This document shows positions 1 through 12,767 of a stretch of 64,000 nt of DNA, piece after piece (the first letter of the stretch is position 1; each line of letters opens with the position of its first letter). Location: contig OX579636.1 of NCBI GenBank assembly GCA_951230915.1, forward strand, positions 44,519,912-44,583,911, read 5' to 3'. This DNA comes from Antitrichia curtipendula. Taxonomy: Eukaryota; Streptophyta; Bryopsida; Hypnales; Leucodontaceae. A program made the translations under genes and the position numbers. The notes under the pieces are model-generated. The model had not been told where the DNA came from and made no database searches. It worked only from the letters and a program-made list of their open reading frames with translations.

Positions 1-104
1 ACTATTTTCATCCAAATTCTATCTTGACGGACGTTGAGGTTGAAGGCTTACATTCTACATTCTTTTGATTGGTTTTTATGTTGTTGTATCTTTTAACTTC
101 CCTC

Positions 105-290
105 ATATGGAAAACACCAAAAAACATCAGAATGGCCAAATTGTAACACATCTTCTAAGATGTGAGCAACACCTATCATTTGCTCCAAAGGTCTACCATT
201 TAGACCATCTAATGCTTCTGAAAGATTGCGCCACTTTTGTAACAATTGACAAGCAACATGTAAGTCTTTTGTACTCCACCTTTTACCTCT
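105..290 (-). pseudogene. Coding relic, possibly from the C-terminal part of a transposon-associated protein
   Basis: Read on the minus strand this stretch gives about 55 residues without a stop. They include a WRNLSEALDG segment, a GRPLEQMIGVAHILEDV segment and an FWCFPYEG segment. From memory this pattern resembles proteins carried by CACTA-type transposons, where a His/Leu-rich helix is followed by a Phe-Trp-Cys-Phe-Pro-Tyr/Phe-Glu motif. Upstream minus-strand sequence up to about 560 still looks partly coding but has several stops, so it is not an intact gene. No start codon or splice pattern could be fixed. The link to CACTA elements is inference from a short motif. Confidence 0.25.
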
Positions 291-3200
291 ACTCTAATTG
301 AAAAAGAAATGAGTAGTATCAACAAGCAAACATCTTATCATATACCATCTGCTTGAAAATTGATGTTTGTTGGCTTCCAATTTATTTATAAGAATAGGTA
401 ATATCCACATCACAAAATGTTGACATTCTTCTATTATATAGTTTTTATAGTCATTGATGTGATTTTGTGGCCATTGTCCCTACTTAATTTATGTATGTGC
501 ACTTTAATAACAGAGGTGCAAGTTGCATCCACAAGTTATAGCAAAGCATTTGCTTTTGGGTGCTGACGGATGTCTTGAAAAAACTTAATCATGAAGTTTT
601 AAAACAGATTTAAATTTTCTATATGCATAATATTATAGACCAAATTTTTGCAACAAATCAAATCTATTTAAATGGTAGAGTCACTAGAATTTTGAATCTT
701 CAAATATATTAGACTCCATGCTATGTTCATTTCTAGCCTTGTTGTTGTTTTTCAACCTTATTAGATTATCCACACTATGACATAATTCCTAGCGGTTCGT
801 CTTTCCGGAGAGTACACACACTACCTTTCATTGTCACTATATACATATTGACCATCAACCAACTCCGAATGCATTTTACATCTTCGGCAAGCTACTCTTC
901 CGGAAGATTTCAAATTTGATAATTTACATTCAGCCGAATGATCTTCAGTCATGAACATGAAGAGTGCCCTTAAGTTAGGCATTTCAAACCAGGGTTGATG
1001 AATTTCAATGTTCGACTCAGAATCGCGTCTGAAAATCGGACATCCAGATGCTACAAAACCTTAGCGGACTATCTGGCGGACAAGTGGGCAGACGGCCTAG
1101 CAACGGCAGACGGGCAGGCGGACGGGCCCAATGGATGGTAAAGTCCACTTGTCATAGGATGTCCGGGAACCTTGCATCTGCGGACACTGAACATCCGGAC
1201 AATCTATTTTCAATGAAGGTAAGAGGTTGTTGATTTTGCATACTAGATAGTTGAATTTGCAATGCATTCCGTCTATAAACAAAATCTCAAGTTCTTCAAT
1301 AAACGATGTTATGAAAGTAGTAAGATTTTCCTTCATACATTTTACAATGTAGGGATGGTTGCCACCTAATGGGATGAATAATACATGTAGTAGAAATGTG
1401 CCTGTATTAAGTACGTTGATTTTCATAACCCAACACCTTCATTGTTTCTTTCCAGATACTTAAAAACTGTCCTAGTAGCCAACCAGAGCTAGGTTTCAAG
1501 GATCCTCTTGTATTTTTTTTTGGGGGGGGGGGTACCAATACTTGCCTCTTTTATAGTTTGTACTTGAATCTATAAGACCTTGTTTCCGCTTGCCAATGAT
1601 GTAGATTGTGTAGTGTTTTACATTTATTGGAAAAGCAGGATCTACTCTTTGACACTTTGTGTTGGGACATATAACGAGGAGTTCCCACTTAACCTCTCGG
1701 TTCCAATTTTTTGATATTTTCTTACTTTTTCACCATGCCAAAGATTGCCAAATGAATCCATTGCCAAATCACCATGCCAAATGAATCTAATAAGTTATTA
1801 TTTGAAGGAACTACTTAGATTGCTAAAAATTTGAAATTGTTTGTAACTTTCTCATCATTATTCCAAATAAAATGAATTGGAGCTTCAACTATAGATAAAA
1901 ATATATAATTTTAGGAATTTAAAAAATATATATTTAGATTTTTTGTGTTTTTTTGTGCTTCCTTTTGCCTTCTATGTTTGGCTTATTGTGCCATACATTT
2001 TTCTGCAGCGTACCAATTGAAATAAAAACTATGTACCTACAAAACTCTTACAAAAGCACACATCTTAAGGAAGTTGCAAAAACATTCACTGCAAATTTTA
2101 TACAATGGAAACCTACCCAAATCCAAATTGTCCCTTGAGTAGACAAACTATCGTTTAGGGATTAATGTTGAAGCAAATGTTTGCCCTAAATTAGAAAATG
2201 GAAAAGATTGAGCTTTTTAAAGATGAACGTACTAAATTCTTCTAGTCAAATTTTTACTAGTGCTCATAAAATAGAAACAATGGTAGAATCATGGCCAACC
2301 ATTAATTATGGGGTATGTGTAAAAGTATTTGATTTTTGCTAAAAGAAAATCTTAGAAATGATGAAATTTTAGTCATATACAACAAAAAGAAAGAACATTA
2401 AATCCGATTCAAAACACAAAAATTAGTCAAAAATAGCCTCCGTAGATAATTGTGCATGTATAGAATGGAAGTAGGTTTGAGGTGTACATGAAGTTTACCT
2501 CAAAATCTCAAATATGTGGAGGTTGTTTTAAAGTTAGTATGTCGTTTATATCAAGCATGTTGAGGTATATTTGAGGTCTATTTCAAGTTAACCTCAAGAC
2601 TCAAGTGCATTTTTCATAAGAAGAAAAAATTAATATCATTGTGAGAATATTATATTAACTTCAATTTGTACATGGAAAAAAATAATACCATAATGAACCT
2701 AAAACTAACTTTGACAATCAACACATGAAAAATCAAAAGTAGCAAAAATAAGAATAATAACAATTTTTCAAATATTATGTCTTTGTCTGTATGCAAAGTT
2801 TTGAGTAAATGTAATTGGACTTGTGATGAGAGTCATTGCATAATTCCAAATGAAAAGATGTATAGTATGTTTTAAATAATTACTTATAGGATTCATTTCA
2901 AAATGTAATTTTTATAATTGATTTCTTTTTTTGAGAAGGTGCAATATGCTTGCTAGTTTATCCTCACTATAGAAATGAACTCCTAAAGATCTATAATGTT
3001 TATAGAACCAAAGGTACTTCGAAATACTAATATAAAAATAAAGGCTAAAATCTTCATCTACTTTAATATAATAACAAATCTAATTGCTATCTCCTTAGTT
3101 AATTTGTTAGAGTACATCCTCTTAATATTCCAAAATAAAAAAACTTACCAATTGTCAAAGTGCATGATCATGATGCTTGAATTCTAAAAAGAAGTATTTT

Positions 3201-3913
3201 CAACTCTTCACAATAGGCTAGAACTCATCATCCAAATTTTTTAAAACAAAATGAACAAATCCTACAACTAGTTGCTTTCTAGCTATAATATTATAAAGAT
3301 TTGAATTGTAAATATATATATAAATCAAAAAAATCAAAAAATCAAAAAAAAAATTCATATTCATGTTTGAATAAAATAGTAAATAAAAAGAAATAGAATA
3401 TACTTCAAAACATTTGATTGTTAATAATGTAGTTATTTGGAGTTGAAAAATTCCAATTCTAGATGTCGTAATGAAGCTCATGAGATAATCAACATGCAAT
3501 GCTTTTATTTATTTTTTCAAGAATGTTAAACATGGAGTGGAATATAATACTTCAGAACTTATTTTAGGATAGACATTCTATAATTTCCTACACAAAAAAA
3601 CTTTCCATAACTTGTATTTTATTAATTGAAATGAACTTGGTGAAACCTTTCCACGTACTTATACATCTTGGGAACCAATTTGAATTTTTTATTTCTCAAA
3701 AAATAATTCTTTTGAGTGGCTGAAGTTGAGAATCATTAAAAAAATTGTAACCCTGTGGAAAAAAGTTATGAAAATTGTTGTGCATTCAAGGTACTCCTCG
3801 ATCACATGTTGTGTGTAAATTTTATTTATTTTTAATTCTATTTTCAGTGAGTTGCTTAGAATTATAATTCACCAAAAAATGTTGTTTGGTTCTTTTTGGG
3901 TTAATGCATATTA
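291..3913. other. A+T-rich stretch without recognisable genes
   Basis: Nothing gene-like could be supported. A locally G+C-rich patch lies at about 1020-1230, and a T9/G11 homopolymer run sits at 1513-1532. The short open frames here have no family features and are best regarded as chance. Confidence 0.5.
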
Positions 3914-4240
3914 AGGTAATAGGTCTAGAAATTGCCCACCTAAGAACTGAAACTAAATTTTGGGGAGGCTAAGCTTCTTGAAAAAAAATTCAGTAAATAT
4001 TTCATTGAAAGAAAAGTGGAATTGGCATTCAACTCAAGTTGTTTCATATTTTTGGAGCTTTGTGGAATTAGTTTTATAATTTTGAAGTTGAAATGGCATA
4101 GGGCTCTAGAATTGCCCACCTCCTAAAATGTACATCATTTGTACACTGCTGAAAGCTATGAAAAAGCAACATGTATAGATGGTGTACATATGAGGATGTG
4201 GGCAATTTTAGAAGCTATTCAATTTTAGATCCTATTACCT
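3914..4240. mobile_element. 327-bp inverted-repeat MITE with TA target duplication
   Basis: The ends AGGTAATAGG (left) and CCTATTACCT (right) are inverted copies. Each is bordered by TA (3912-3913 and 4241-4242), the duplication expected for Tc1/mariner/pogo-type insertion. The inner parts of both arms repeat ATTGCCCAC motifs, so the element can fold into a long imperfect hairpin. There is no coding capacity. Its AGGTA terminus is shared with other elements in this window. Confidence 0.65.
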
Positions 4241-4839
4241 TAGTTCCATCATAGAGCTATTAATGGTTTAGCTTCTTATTCAATATTTCACCTATTTCTA
4301 CTGAATAATTACTCAAGGAATGCAAATTATGTTTATCATGTTTAACTATATTTTTTACACTTAAAAACCAATTTTTCAAAGTAAAATATTTTAATTTTGA
4401 AGCCCAAGGAACAAAGTATGAGGGCAAACATTTTGCAAATTTAACCCCACCCAACACAAAATTTGGATTCGTGAAAATACACAAGGCTTTAGACTTGCCT
4501 AAACCCTTGGCTCTAAAGTGACACACTTTAGGCCCCTCCATGCACATTAGACTCTGGGTCTAATCCTCCCAAATCTTTTTGTGATAGCATCTAGCAAGAA
4601 AAATTTGAACAAAGTTGCCTATGAGACAAATCTACACTGCTATTGTTACCATTGGTAGGGATTCCAACATGTCACATCTAGACGTCCATTAGACCAACAA
4701 TATGTTAAAATTCATCTTGAGCGTCCATAAGGATCCTAAAAACAATATGTTAGGATTCATCCCAAGCATTCATTAGGTCCAGGTCAACGGACAGGTTGTC
4801 CGAGCTGTCAAGGAATAAAATAATTTGTTTTTTTGGGTA

Positions 4840-5213
4840 ACATGAACCTTGATGCATCAGAACGCATCTTGACCAATGGTGACGAACATCCTCACTGGTA
4901 AAAACGTCATGTTAGAATAGAAAACCTTGATTGTTGTTACAACTATCTAAAATAATCTTAACACTTGGATAACCAATTCCAAATATGTGAATAGAGAAGA
5001 CACTAATATGATCGGGTTTTTTTGCTACTTGTTCATAGAAGCGGTTTCCATGTAGTCTTATTGATATTTTGTGACCTGACAGTCTAAACCTTGGAAGTAG
5101 ATCATTCTTTCTAGCCTTTTGGTATTCATTTGTCCAAATCAAGGTTTTCTATCCTAACGTTGGCTTTTTTCATCAAGATGTCTACATCAGTTGAGACGCA
5201 TCAAGGTTCATGT
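4840..5213. repeat. Foldback inverted-repeat element, ~375 bp
   Basis: The left arm begins ACATGAACCTTGATGC and continues to GAATAGAAAACCTTG. The right arm carries the reverse complements of both blocks in mirrored order. Outer and inner blocks match imperfectly, so this is an aged foldback or MITE. No clear target-site duplication was found. The small open frame inside is a by-product of the repeat. Confidence 0.55.
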
Positions 5214-5230
5214 CAACAAGAAAATTAAAT

Positions 5231-5546
5231 TAAAAATATAAAAATATAAAAATATAAAAATATAAAAATATAAAAATATAAAAATATAAAAATATAAAAA
5301 TATAAAAATATAAAAATATAAAAATATAAAAATATAAAAATATAAAAATATAAAAATATAAAAATATAAAAATATAAAAATATAAAAATATAAAAATATA
5401 AAAATATAAAAATATAAAAATATAAAAATATAAAAATATAAAAATATAAAATTTAGAAATATAAAATATAGAAATATAGAAATATAGAAATACAGAAATA
5501 CAGAAATACAGAAATATAGAAATATAAAAATATAAAAATATATATA
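5231..5546. repeat. 8-bp microsatellite, unit AAAAATAT, with variant tail
   Basis: Perfect head-to-tail AAAAATAT units run from about 5231 to 5449 (roughly 27 copies). They are followed by interrupted AGAAATAT and AGAAATAC variants to about 5546. The minus strand reads as an open frame rich in Phe, Tyr, Ile and Leu, but this follows directly from the 24-base (three-unit) periodicity and is not a gene. Confidence 0.95.
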
Positions 5547-7850
5547 TTGACAACTTGGATGGATTGGCCATCTTCTAATTTTTTCACTTTATTTTAAATT
5601 AAATATTTTTTGACATCCTAGATAGTCTAGACGTAGACTTAAAGGATAGGTTGTCCCCTAATTTTAGTTTTAGTTTTTTTAAATCCTGATGAATTTTGGG
5701 GACAAATCTTGTCATTTTGTTTGTCTAGCAGTAGTCTAGATGTGACACTCAAAACCTTGCCTTAAAGTAGAAATAATTTGTGTTTAAATTCTAGAAATGC
5801 ATATTTTAAAGAATTGGGGATTTTAAGTCTATAAAAGAAAATTGAGTTGAGTTTGAAGTTAGAGAACCTTCCAAGTCTTGGCTCTATTAAATCTATTTCC
5901 ATAGTGTAGAAAGAAAGTGGAAAATGATCATATATCATTAATTCATAAATTCTATAGAAGTATCCATTTAACTGTACTCTAACAAAACTTACATTGGGGA
6001 ACATCATGCGGCAAACAAAATGAATTCACTAAATACAATATTGTTAACTTAGATTATTGATCAAACACTAAATTGCATTACAAAGCAAGGATTTGGGTTT
6101 AAATTGACTTACAAATGAGCCGGATGTCTTCCGAACGAGTTGCATAAGAATCCAAAATACTCTACAAGAAGTGATGTACTACAGGCACCTTTTAGTTGAA
6201 AACCTCCTGAATTTGTTTGGTGCCTATAATAGGACATATCATCTGTTTTATCATCCATGGGGTGTTTGCAAGAAACATTGGTACTTAATTATGTCACACA
6301 TAGTGTGATAAATTTTGAAGCATAAATTCACTGAACTTGAATTTTGTATTGGAGATGGATGTTTCTATTTCAATCAAATGCCTCTTTTTTTTTAAACTAA
6401 AAAAATCATTTTATATTTAAAAACCTATTTTGCTAATTTGTTATACTTCTAGGCTTAGATTCTTTTATTACTATCAAGTACCAAAAATTAATGATCTAGA
6501 GCTGAATTTTTTTGGTCTACTTCCACAGTAGATAAGCATGTTCTTATTTAGGAACATCTAAAAATAGATTATTTTATGTCTTTCATATTTTTGCAAATAG
6601 GACTCGTTTGAATACACACTTCTAAACATTGAAGATGGTTTCAGTTCAATTTTTTGGTGAAATCTCTTTATCATTAAGTCCTTACAAATGATCAGTTCTT
6701 AGTTCCTTTGAAAAAAATATTTGTATTTCTTACAAGTTAAAATATGGAAGTACCTATTTTCTTGAAATTTTGCACTTTTGTAGTTCTCATATTTAGATAA
6801 TTTTTCCTATGCTTTTCCGTCTTGAATACACTATCTTCTTAAAATAGCACACATTAGCATATTTTTATATTTATAAAAAAATATTTTTCTAATTTAAAAG
6901 AGTACTAGAAAAAAACAAACCATGAAAACATTTGTAGATAGCAGTTACATTCCAATTTGGTTTTATTTTCAATTTTGGGGGGTGGTTGTCCACTTTTTGC
7001 TCTATCATTTATCAATTTGGACATTAATTAAGCGATTTTACTCTGTGTTTGACTGTTTGTTGCATGGGAAGTGGGTGACCAAATTGGGTTGTACCTATAG
7101 GTGTAGCCTAGTGTGAATTGCGTGAATTCCAAGTAGGTTTGGATTGTTGGATTTGTGAGTGATGAGAAAAATTGAGAATTTTATTATCAAGTTGAAGATT
7201 AGTTGAATCAGAGATATTTTGAACCTAATTGCATTGTGCGTAAATGAAATTTGTAACTTCAATTGGATATGTGATGGAATGCAATGTTGATCAAATTAGA
7301 TAATGTTGTGAATGTAGTTGTGTGTGTTGTTGATGTCTTATAATTAATGAGAAGTCCAATTGGATTTAGGTTTGCTTGTGAATGTAGTGTTGTTCTAATG
7401 GAGAATTATTGTGTTAAATCGAGTTATGTTGTAGTTATCTTCATGTGTGTGATGAAACTAGTTAATTGGGTGTGATTGAAATTATTTTTCCAAGTTGGTT
7501 AGTCATCATTTAGGCTACTCATGTTCACAAACCTTCAATCCTCTACTTAGAAAAATAATCTCCCATCACTTGCTTCTCAGATCATCCCACATCCCACCTC
7601 CTGTAATGCTCAATTCTAAATGCAAGCATTCATATTGAGAAGAAAAAACTTCTTCATGCATGTATGGTGCCTAATTTTTAACAAGTGCATTCTTTGAGAT
7701 GTGACAAGTGCACACATCTAGATTCGAATATCCTTGATTTTGTTGAGAAGCATTTATGTTTAGGAATTGCATCATTTGGATAGTTTTAATTCGGAAGCAT
7801 GAGTGTCCAAGATACTTCAATATTTTTAGTATGTCCTTAAAATGTTTCTC
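5547..7850. other. A+T-rich stretch without recognisable genes
   Basis: No family-like protein, RNA gene or strong repeat was seen. The open frames at 5762-6007 and 6922-7116 have no recognisable motif and ordinary A+T-rich composition. Confidence 0.5.
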
Positions 7851-8770
7851 ACAACTACACACATTGGTAGATTGTGAATATCTTTTTTTGTATAAATCTT
7901 TTGACCTTGAAATTTGTCACACATGTTATTAATATAAATCACATCTTGTGCCAAATTTTTTATGGTAAATAGACAATTTCTTAGCCCATGGGAGGGTGTC
8001 ACAGTTGGTAGTAGTGAAATGGTTTTCCCCATTGTTTTCCACAACTACACATGTCGGTAGATTATAGATATCTTTTATTGTATGAATCTTTTGACCTTGA
8101 AATTTGTTACACATGTCACTAACATGAAGAAAATATTGTGCCAATAATTTAATGGTAAATAAATAACATTTCAGCTCTTGGGAGGGTGTCAAAGTTGGTA
8201 GTAGTGAAATGATTTCTCACAGCTATACATGTTGGTAGATTATATATAATTAATTAATTTTTTAATTAATTTTTTGGCACTGAAATTTCTCACACATGTT
8301 ATTAACATTGAAATCATTTTTTGACAAAAATTTCACAGTAAATAAGCAAATTTTCAGCCCATGGGAGGGTGTCAAAGTTGACAATATTGAAATGGTTTTC
8401 AAGATTATTTCTCAAAACAACACATGTTGATAGATTGTGAATATCTTTTTTTGTATTGATCTTTTTGCCTTTCAATTAGAAAATATGTTATTAACATAGA
8501 AAACTAGATGCTCCAAAAATTTCATGGCAAAAAAATAAAATTTCACCCTTGGGAGGCTATTAAAGTCAATAGCAGTGAAATTGTTTTTACATCTACACAT
8601 GTTGGTAGATTTTGAATATCTTTTTTTTAGTGAATCTTTTGGCCTTGAAATTTGTTGTGCGTGTTATTAACATATTGATTATAATGTGACAAAAAAATTA
8701 TGATAAATTACCAATTTTTCAGCTCTCGAGAGGCTGTCAAATTTGGCAGTATTGAAATTTTTTTCACTGC
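7851..8770 (+). repeat. Five-unit tandem array, ~180-bp period
   Basis: A block beginning ACAACTACACATGTNGGTAG and continuing through TTTGACCTTGAAATTTG to GGGAGGGTGTCAAAGTTGG recurs at about 7851, 8041, 8219, 8416 and 8589. Periods are about 190, 178, 197 and 173 bases. Units have diverged by many substitutions and small indels, so the array is old. The unit length is satellite-like but only five units are present. The overlapping minus-strand open frames at 7826-8192 are by-products of the repetition. Confidence 0.8.
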
Positions 8771-8929
8771 AAATTCGAAAACGCCATTTTGATTGGTCTC
8801 CCACTATACAACCCCCATACACTTCTATAACTATGATGTACAACAAAACTAGATATTTATATTGTGTCTAATGTCAATTAATTAGTAAGGTCTCTTTTAA
8901 ATCCCTATTCAATGTAGTAAAAAACATTA

Positions 8930-11900
8930 TAGAGTAAGCAAAAATTCTAATAAATTTTGCAATTATAATACAATTGACCCTTAGACTCTAAGATCTATTA
9001 GAAATTTAGAATATAAAGAGACCATGGTAATGAACCTTCAATTCTAATTACAATCAAATATTCAATTCTAGGAATCTAAAGAGATTCAAATTGATGTAGA
9101 AAAATATACTTGATTACCTAGGTTTGAATTAAAAAAAAATCATTTCCATAGGTGAAATTTAAGTCTAGAGCAAAGAGTTACTAATTATAAAAATATATTA
9201 TTATTTTATTTTTATTTTAATCAAATGGACCGAGCATCTTCTTCTATGGAATAATTACTACTAGGGAATTCTCTACCAGTCATCTACTACAAACACACAC
9301 AAGAAAAGCGCAAAAAAATTAAATGAAAAATCTCAATTCTTCATTCTTTGACATTCACATGAAATGATTGTAAACAATGATGACCTTAGAGGATAAAGGT
9401 AGAAGGCTGTAGCATAATAAAGTACAACAAGGGTAGGCATACGCATATTTGAGGGATTCCTTACACTCCCCTCCTTCAACTCACTTGAAACCTTATGGGT
9501 GTCTTGAAACCTTATGGGTGTCAAGTATATGAAAAATTGCGTTATCGAGTTCCTAGAACGCAGTAAAGTTTTCTTAATTGGCCACATCTACAATTATAAG
9601 TCCCCCTAGCCTAATGAAACTCAAATATGCTCACCAAATTGCACTTTCAATGGCTCATCAAGCCCCATGACCAAGTCACACCCTAAATGTTCATAGAATC
9701 AAGGTAGTGACATTGAACTATAGTTTCACATTTCTCAAGTGGCTAACCCTTGAAGATTCGTGACTATGTTTTTATCAAAATTCATTCCCAAAACACTAAA
9801 TGCCCAATCATGTGTTTTTTATTGTTCATATTTGTTGCTCAATTTTAGTGGGGAGAAGTGAGGGTGGCAATTTGGTGGCCATTTGCACCAAATTATAGGT
9901 TGTGCATTACACCCTTGGAACACAAATAGTATTGAAAGGGTGGAAAATTATTACAAAACTTCAATATAAATAAAAAAAATCTGTGATGAAATTTTAAGAT
10001 TGTGGATGAAAACAAAATTATGGAAATTGGTGTGATATGTGTTAATGTGACATTTTCTATCCAATACATGGATGAATGTTGAAACTTGGAGCACCACTAC
10101 AACATTTAATATTGTCACTTTGTAACTTCATTAAAAATAAGAATAAATGACTTGCTTGAATTTGAACATTTAAAACTAAGAAGGGTATAACTTATTTTTC
10201 CATACACAAATTGAAATAAAAAATTGTATCCCCCAATGCTAATACATTGAAAGAATATTGTAAATTTTTTTATGCTAATAATGCTAATAATGCTAATAAA
10301 AAATTGAAAGAATATTGTAAAATTTGAAATCATAGGGACTTGCCCCAAAATCCTAAAAATCCCATCAGTTGAGGATTTTGAACTTGTAGTATGAAAGAGG
10401 CTGGGGTGAACTGGCCTCCTTGTTTGTCTTGCCAAAGTCCATCCAGGGATGGATATAAAAAAAAAGCCCCCCATTTTGTGCCGTGTAAAATCTATTCTCT
10501 ACACACACCGTCAGCTAATTTGGGGCCTCTGATTGCAAATATCAATTTAGAATTTGCAAAAATATCCATGCATGGAAAATAAAAAAATTCAGGGTTTTCC
10601 CAGGGGGACAAGTGAGGGGGGCAGCCTTGAAGAAGGGCATCCGTTCGTAACTGTGACCACCTTTGCGAAATCAGATGGAAATTCGTGGAGGGGGGGTAAC
10701 TGAACTCGCAAGACCCTCTGTATCTATGAACCAGACATCAGATCTTCGTCAGCCTTTGGTCGCATTGACCTATTTTCCACAGAATCTATGCTTCTGCACC
10801 GTAATCTACGTGCATCACTGCTGCCATGCACATGAAGCCGGGTGGAATGCATCGTGGGACGATGTCGAGTGTGCAGCATGCTGTGACTTCAAATCTTTGA
10901 ATGCTGTGACAAATCAACGTCGAGATGTGATTGAATAGAACTGCTTTCTTACGTATGTACGGATCTAGAACTCAATCTACGCTGTCTAGTGCTGCGGGCG
11001 AACCATCGCTCAGTCCCTTCAAATCTATAATTTCTATGTCGAATCAACACCAGGATTTGATCAAATTGCCCTATTTCTTAGGAAGTCTACGCTTTCTTAA
11101 CTCATTCTACACCCCTACCAGATGCTGGTGCCTGCAAATGGAAGTTTTTTTTCTTCATGTTTTCGCATTGGCAGTCACAAGTGGATTGGCAAAAAGCATG
11201 GAATGTAAACCCCCGCCGCGAAATGTCCAGTTCATTTTGTAGGATGATTATTTCTCATAATCTCTTTTTGGCACGTAATCCGCGTAATCGGTGATTACAA
11301 CCTTTTGATTAACTCCTAAAGGATCAAGCTACATTTTTTGGCAACATAGAAATTTTGGGTGGGTACATGTCACATGTGACTGCAGATTGGCATGTTTCTA
11401 GCCCAAACTTTATTAGAAGGTGTGGACAAGGAATATCTTTTGTATGCATTAAAATTCATGACATTTGAAAATATGAGTTAAAAGTCTTGGCCTAATATGT
11501 TATTTTTTTTCTCGGTTGGGCAGTCGGGGCACATAAAAAAAAAATCACTTTTTTCATAAACAAAAATTTGAAATTGGTTTTCTTGATTTACATGTACATG
11601 AAAAGCTTTTAATCATTCCATTTTGATCAATGAGTCAAAAGTTATGAGGATTTTCCGTTTGTTGGCAATTATGGATTTTCTACTCTAAAATAAACTTTGA
11701 AGTCCTTTATCTTACTCAATTTTCAATAATTAAAAAATAAAATAAAATCATAGGATGTAGAATGTTTATTACAACCATTTGGACTGACATTTTTCAATTC
11801 CATAAATAAATAGTTAACAATTTAGTATTTTATTCATTCTATATTTCATTCTACTTACTATTTTTTCCTATATTTTGTACAATTCCAAATGATCTGAAAT

Positions 11901-12480
11901 TTTTCAAGCATGTAGCCAACTTTCTTTGAATAATGAATTCAAAGAAGCACCACCATTTTGGACATTTTTTCATAGAAAAGTGAGCTTGTGAAATGCATAT
12001 GCCTTGTTTTTTATAGGGCCAAAATAATGATTTCAATGAATTTGAATGCTTGCAATCCACAAGGTGGGAATTTTTGAAAATTTACCACATGTTCTCAAGT
12101 TAGTATACTATAAGATCCTATAGTTACACGTGTCAAAATTTTTTTTTTTTCAAAAATTTGGTACTTGTATTAGAAATGGTAGTTCTGAAGCGTTATTGGT
12201 GAAAACATAGTCAAAGAACTTCAGGGATTAATCGATAACATATTTCATCCATTTCTAGACAGGCATTTACATTGGGCAATCTCCTTGTTGTTGGAAATTT
12301 TGAAAACAAACAGGTATTCTTTGTCAAGCTTTGCCCTCCTCGTTAGTATGTTTCTTTTCAAAATTCCCTCCACCTCGGTGTTTGCCCTATAGGTAGAATT
12401 CTTGTTGTATACCCCATTGTGACACTTGTCACATTTTCAAAATTCCCTCCACCTCGGTATTTGCCCTATAGGTGAATTCA
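8930..12480 (+). repeat. Repeat block A, copy 1 (interrupted by family D element)
   Basis: This is the first of three direct copies of a multi-kilobase block. Shared landmarks include the ATTATAGAG(T/C)AAGCAAAA start, the CCTTATGGGTGTCAAGTAT segment (about 9490), the GTGGATGAATGTTGAAA segment (about 10068) and a G+C-richer module at 10390-11250 with CTGCTGCCATGCACATGAAG. The same landmarks occur in copies 2 and 3. Open frames in the G+C-rich module are not preserved across copies at start or stop, so I do not call them genes. A short 80-base direct duplication (AATTCCCTCCACCTCGGT) lies at 12357-12480. The class of repeat is unknown. Confidence 0.75.
11309..12231. mobile_element. Family D element, copy 1 (~0.9 kb, inverted termini)
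   Basis: This insertion is defined by comparison with repeat copy 2. There, GTGATTACAACTTTTTCGTT runs straight on to ATCGATCACATATTTC, whereas here about 920 bases intervene. The left end TTAACTCCTAAAGGATCAAG and the right end (reverse complement beginning TTAATCCCTGAAG) are imperfect inverted repeats. No coding capacity was recognised. Homologous elements lie at 14176, 24999 and 38692. Confidence 0.65.
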
Positions 12481-12491
12481 AGACATAATAA

Positions 12492-12763
12492 ATGGGAATT
12501 TCATTAAAATGGCGGTATTCTGTGTGCCATTTCCAGATTGTCCAGTCTAAACTGTGAAAGTGAAATCTAGGACTAGTATAGATTTTCTGACTGTGCAGTC
12601 TGAACTATGAAAATGACATTTAAGACGAATGTATATTTCAAGTATCTAGAAATGTTTATAGACTTTAGACATCTATGACAATTGTACATTTTAGACCGCA
12701 CAGTCTGAACTATAAAAAACTACCAAAGTGCTGGAATACCGCCGTTTTAACGAAATTGCCCAT
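12492..12763. mobile_element. MITE family B, copy 1
   Basis: A 272-bp element with inverted ends: GGGAATTTCATTAAAATGGC on the left and its imperfect complement ending GAAATTGCCCAT on the right. The interior carries several CAGTCTRAACT and CTAGGAC motifs. Further copies lie at 17182 and 23115, with a fragment at 55216. It is non-coding. Confidence 0.75.
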
Positions 12764-12767
12764 AATA

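Noticed and set aside
5230..5571. 113-codon open frame rich in Phe, Tyr, Ile and Leu
   Set aside because: It is the translation of an 8-bp microsatellite; no start context, domain or codon structure independent of the repeat.
7851..8770. Possible CRISPR-like array
   Set aside because: Units are ~180 bp, fully repeated without unique spacers, and the genome is eukaryotic.
10663..11242. Open frames of 91 and 103 codons, with relatives at 16202-16516 and 29917-30193
   Set aside because: Starts, stops and frames shift between the three block-A copies, so there is no sign of selection for protein.
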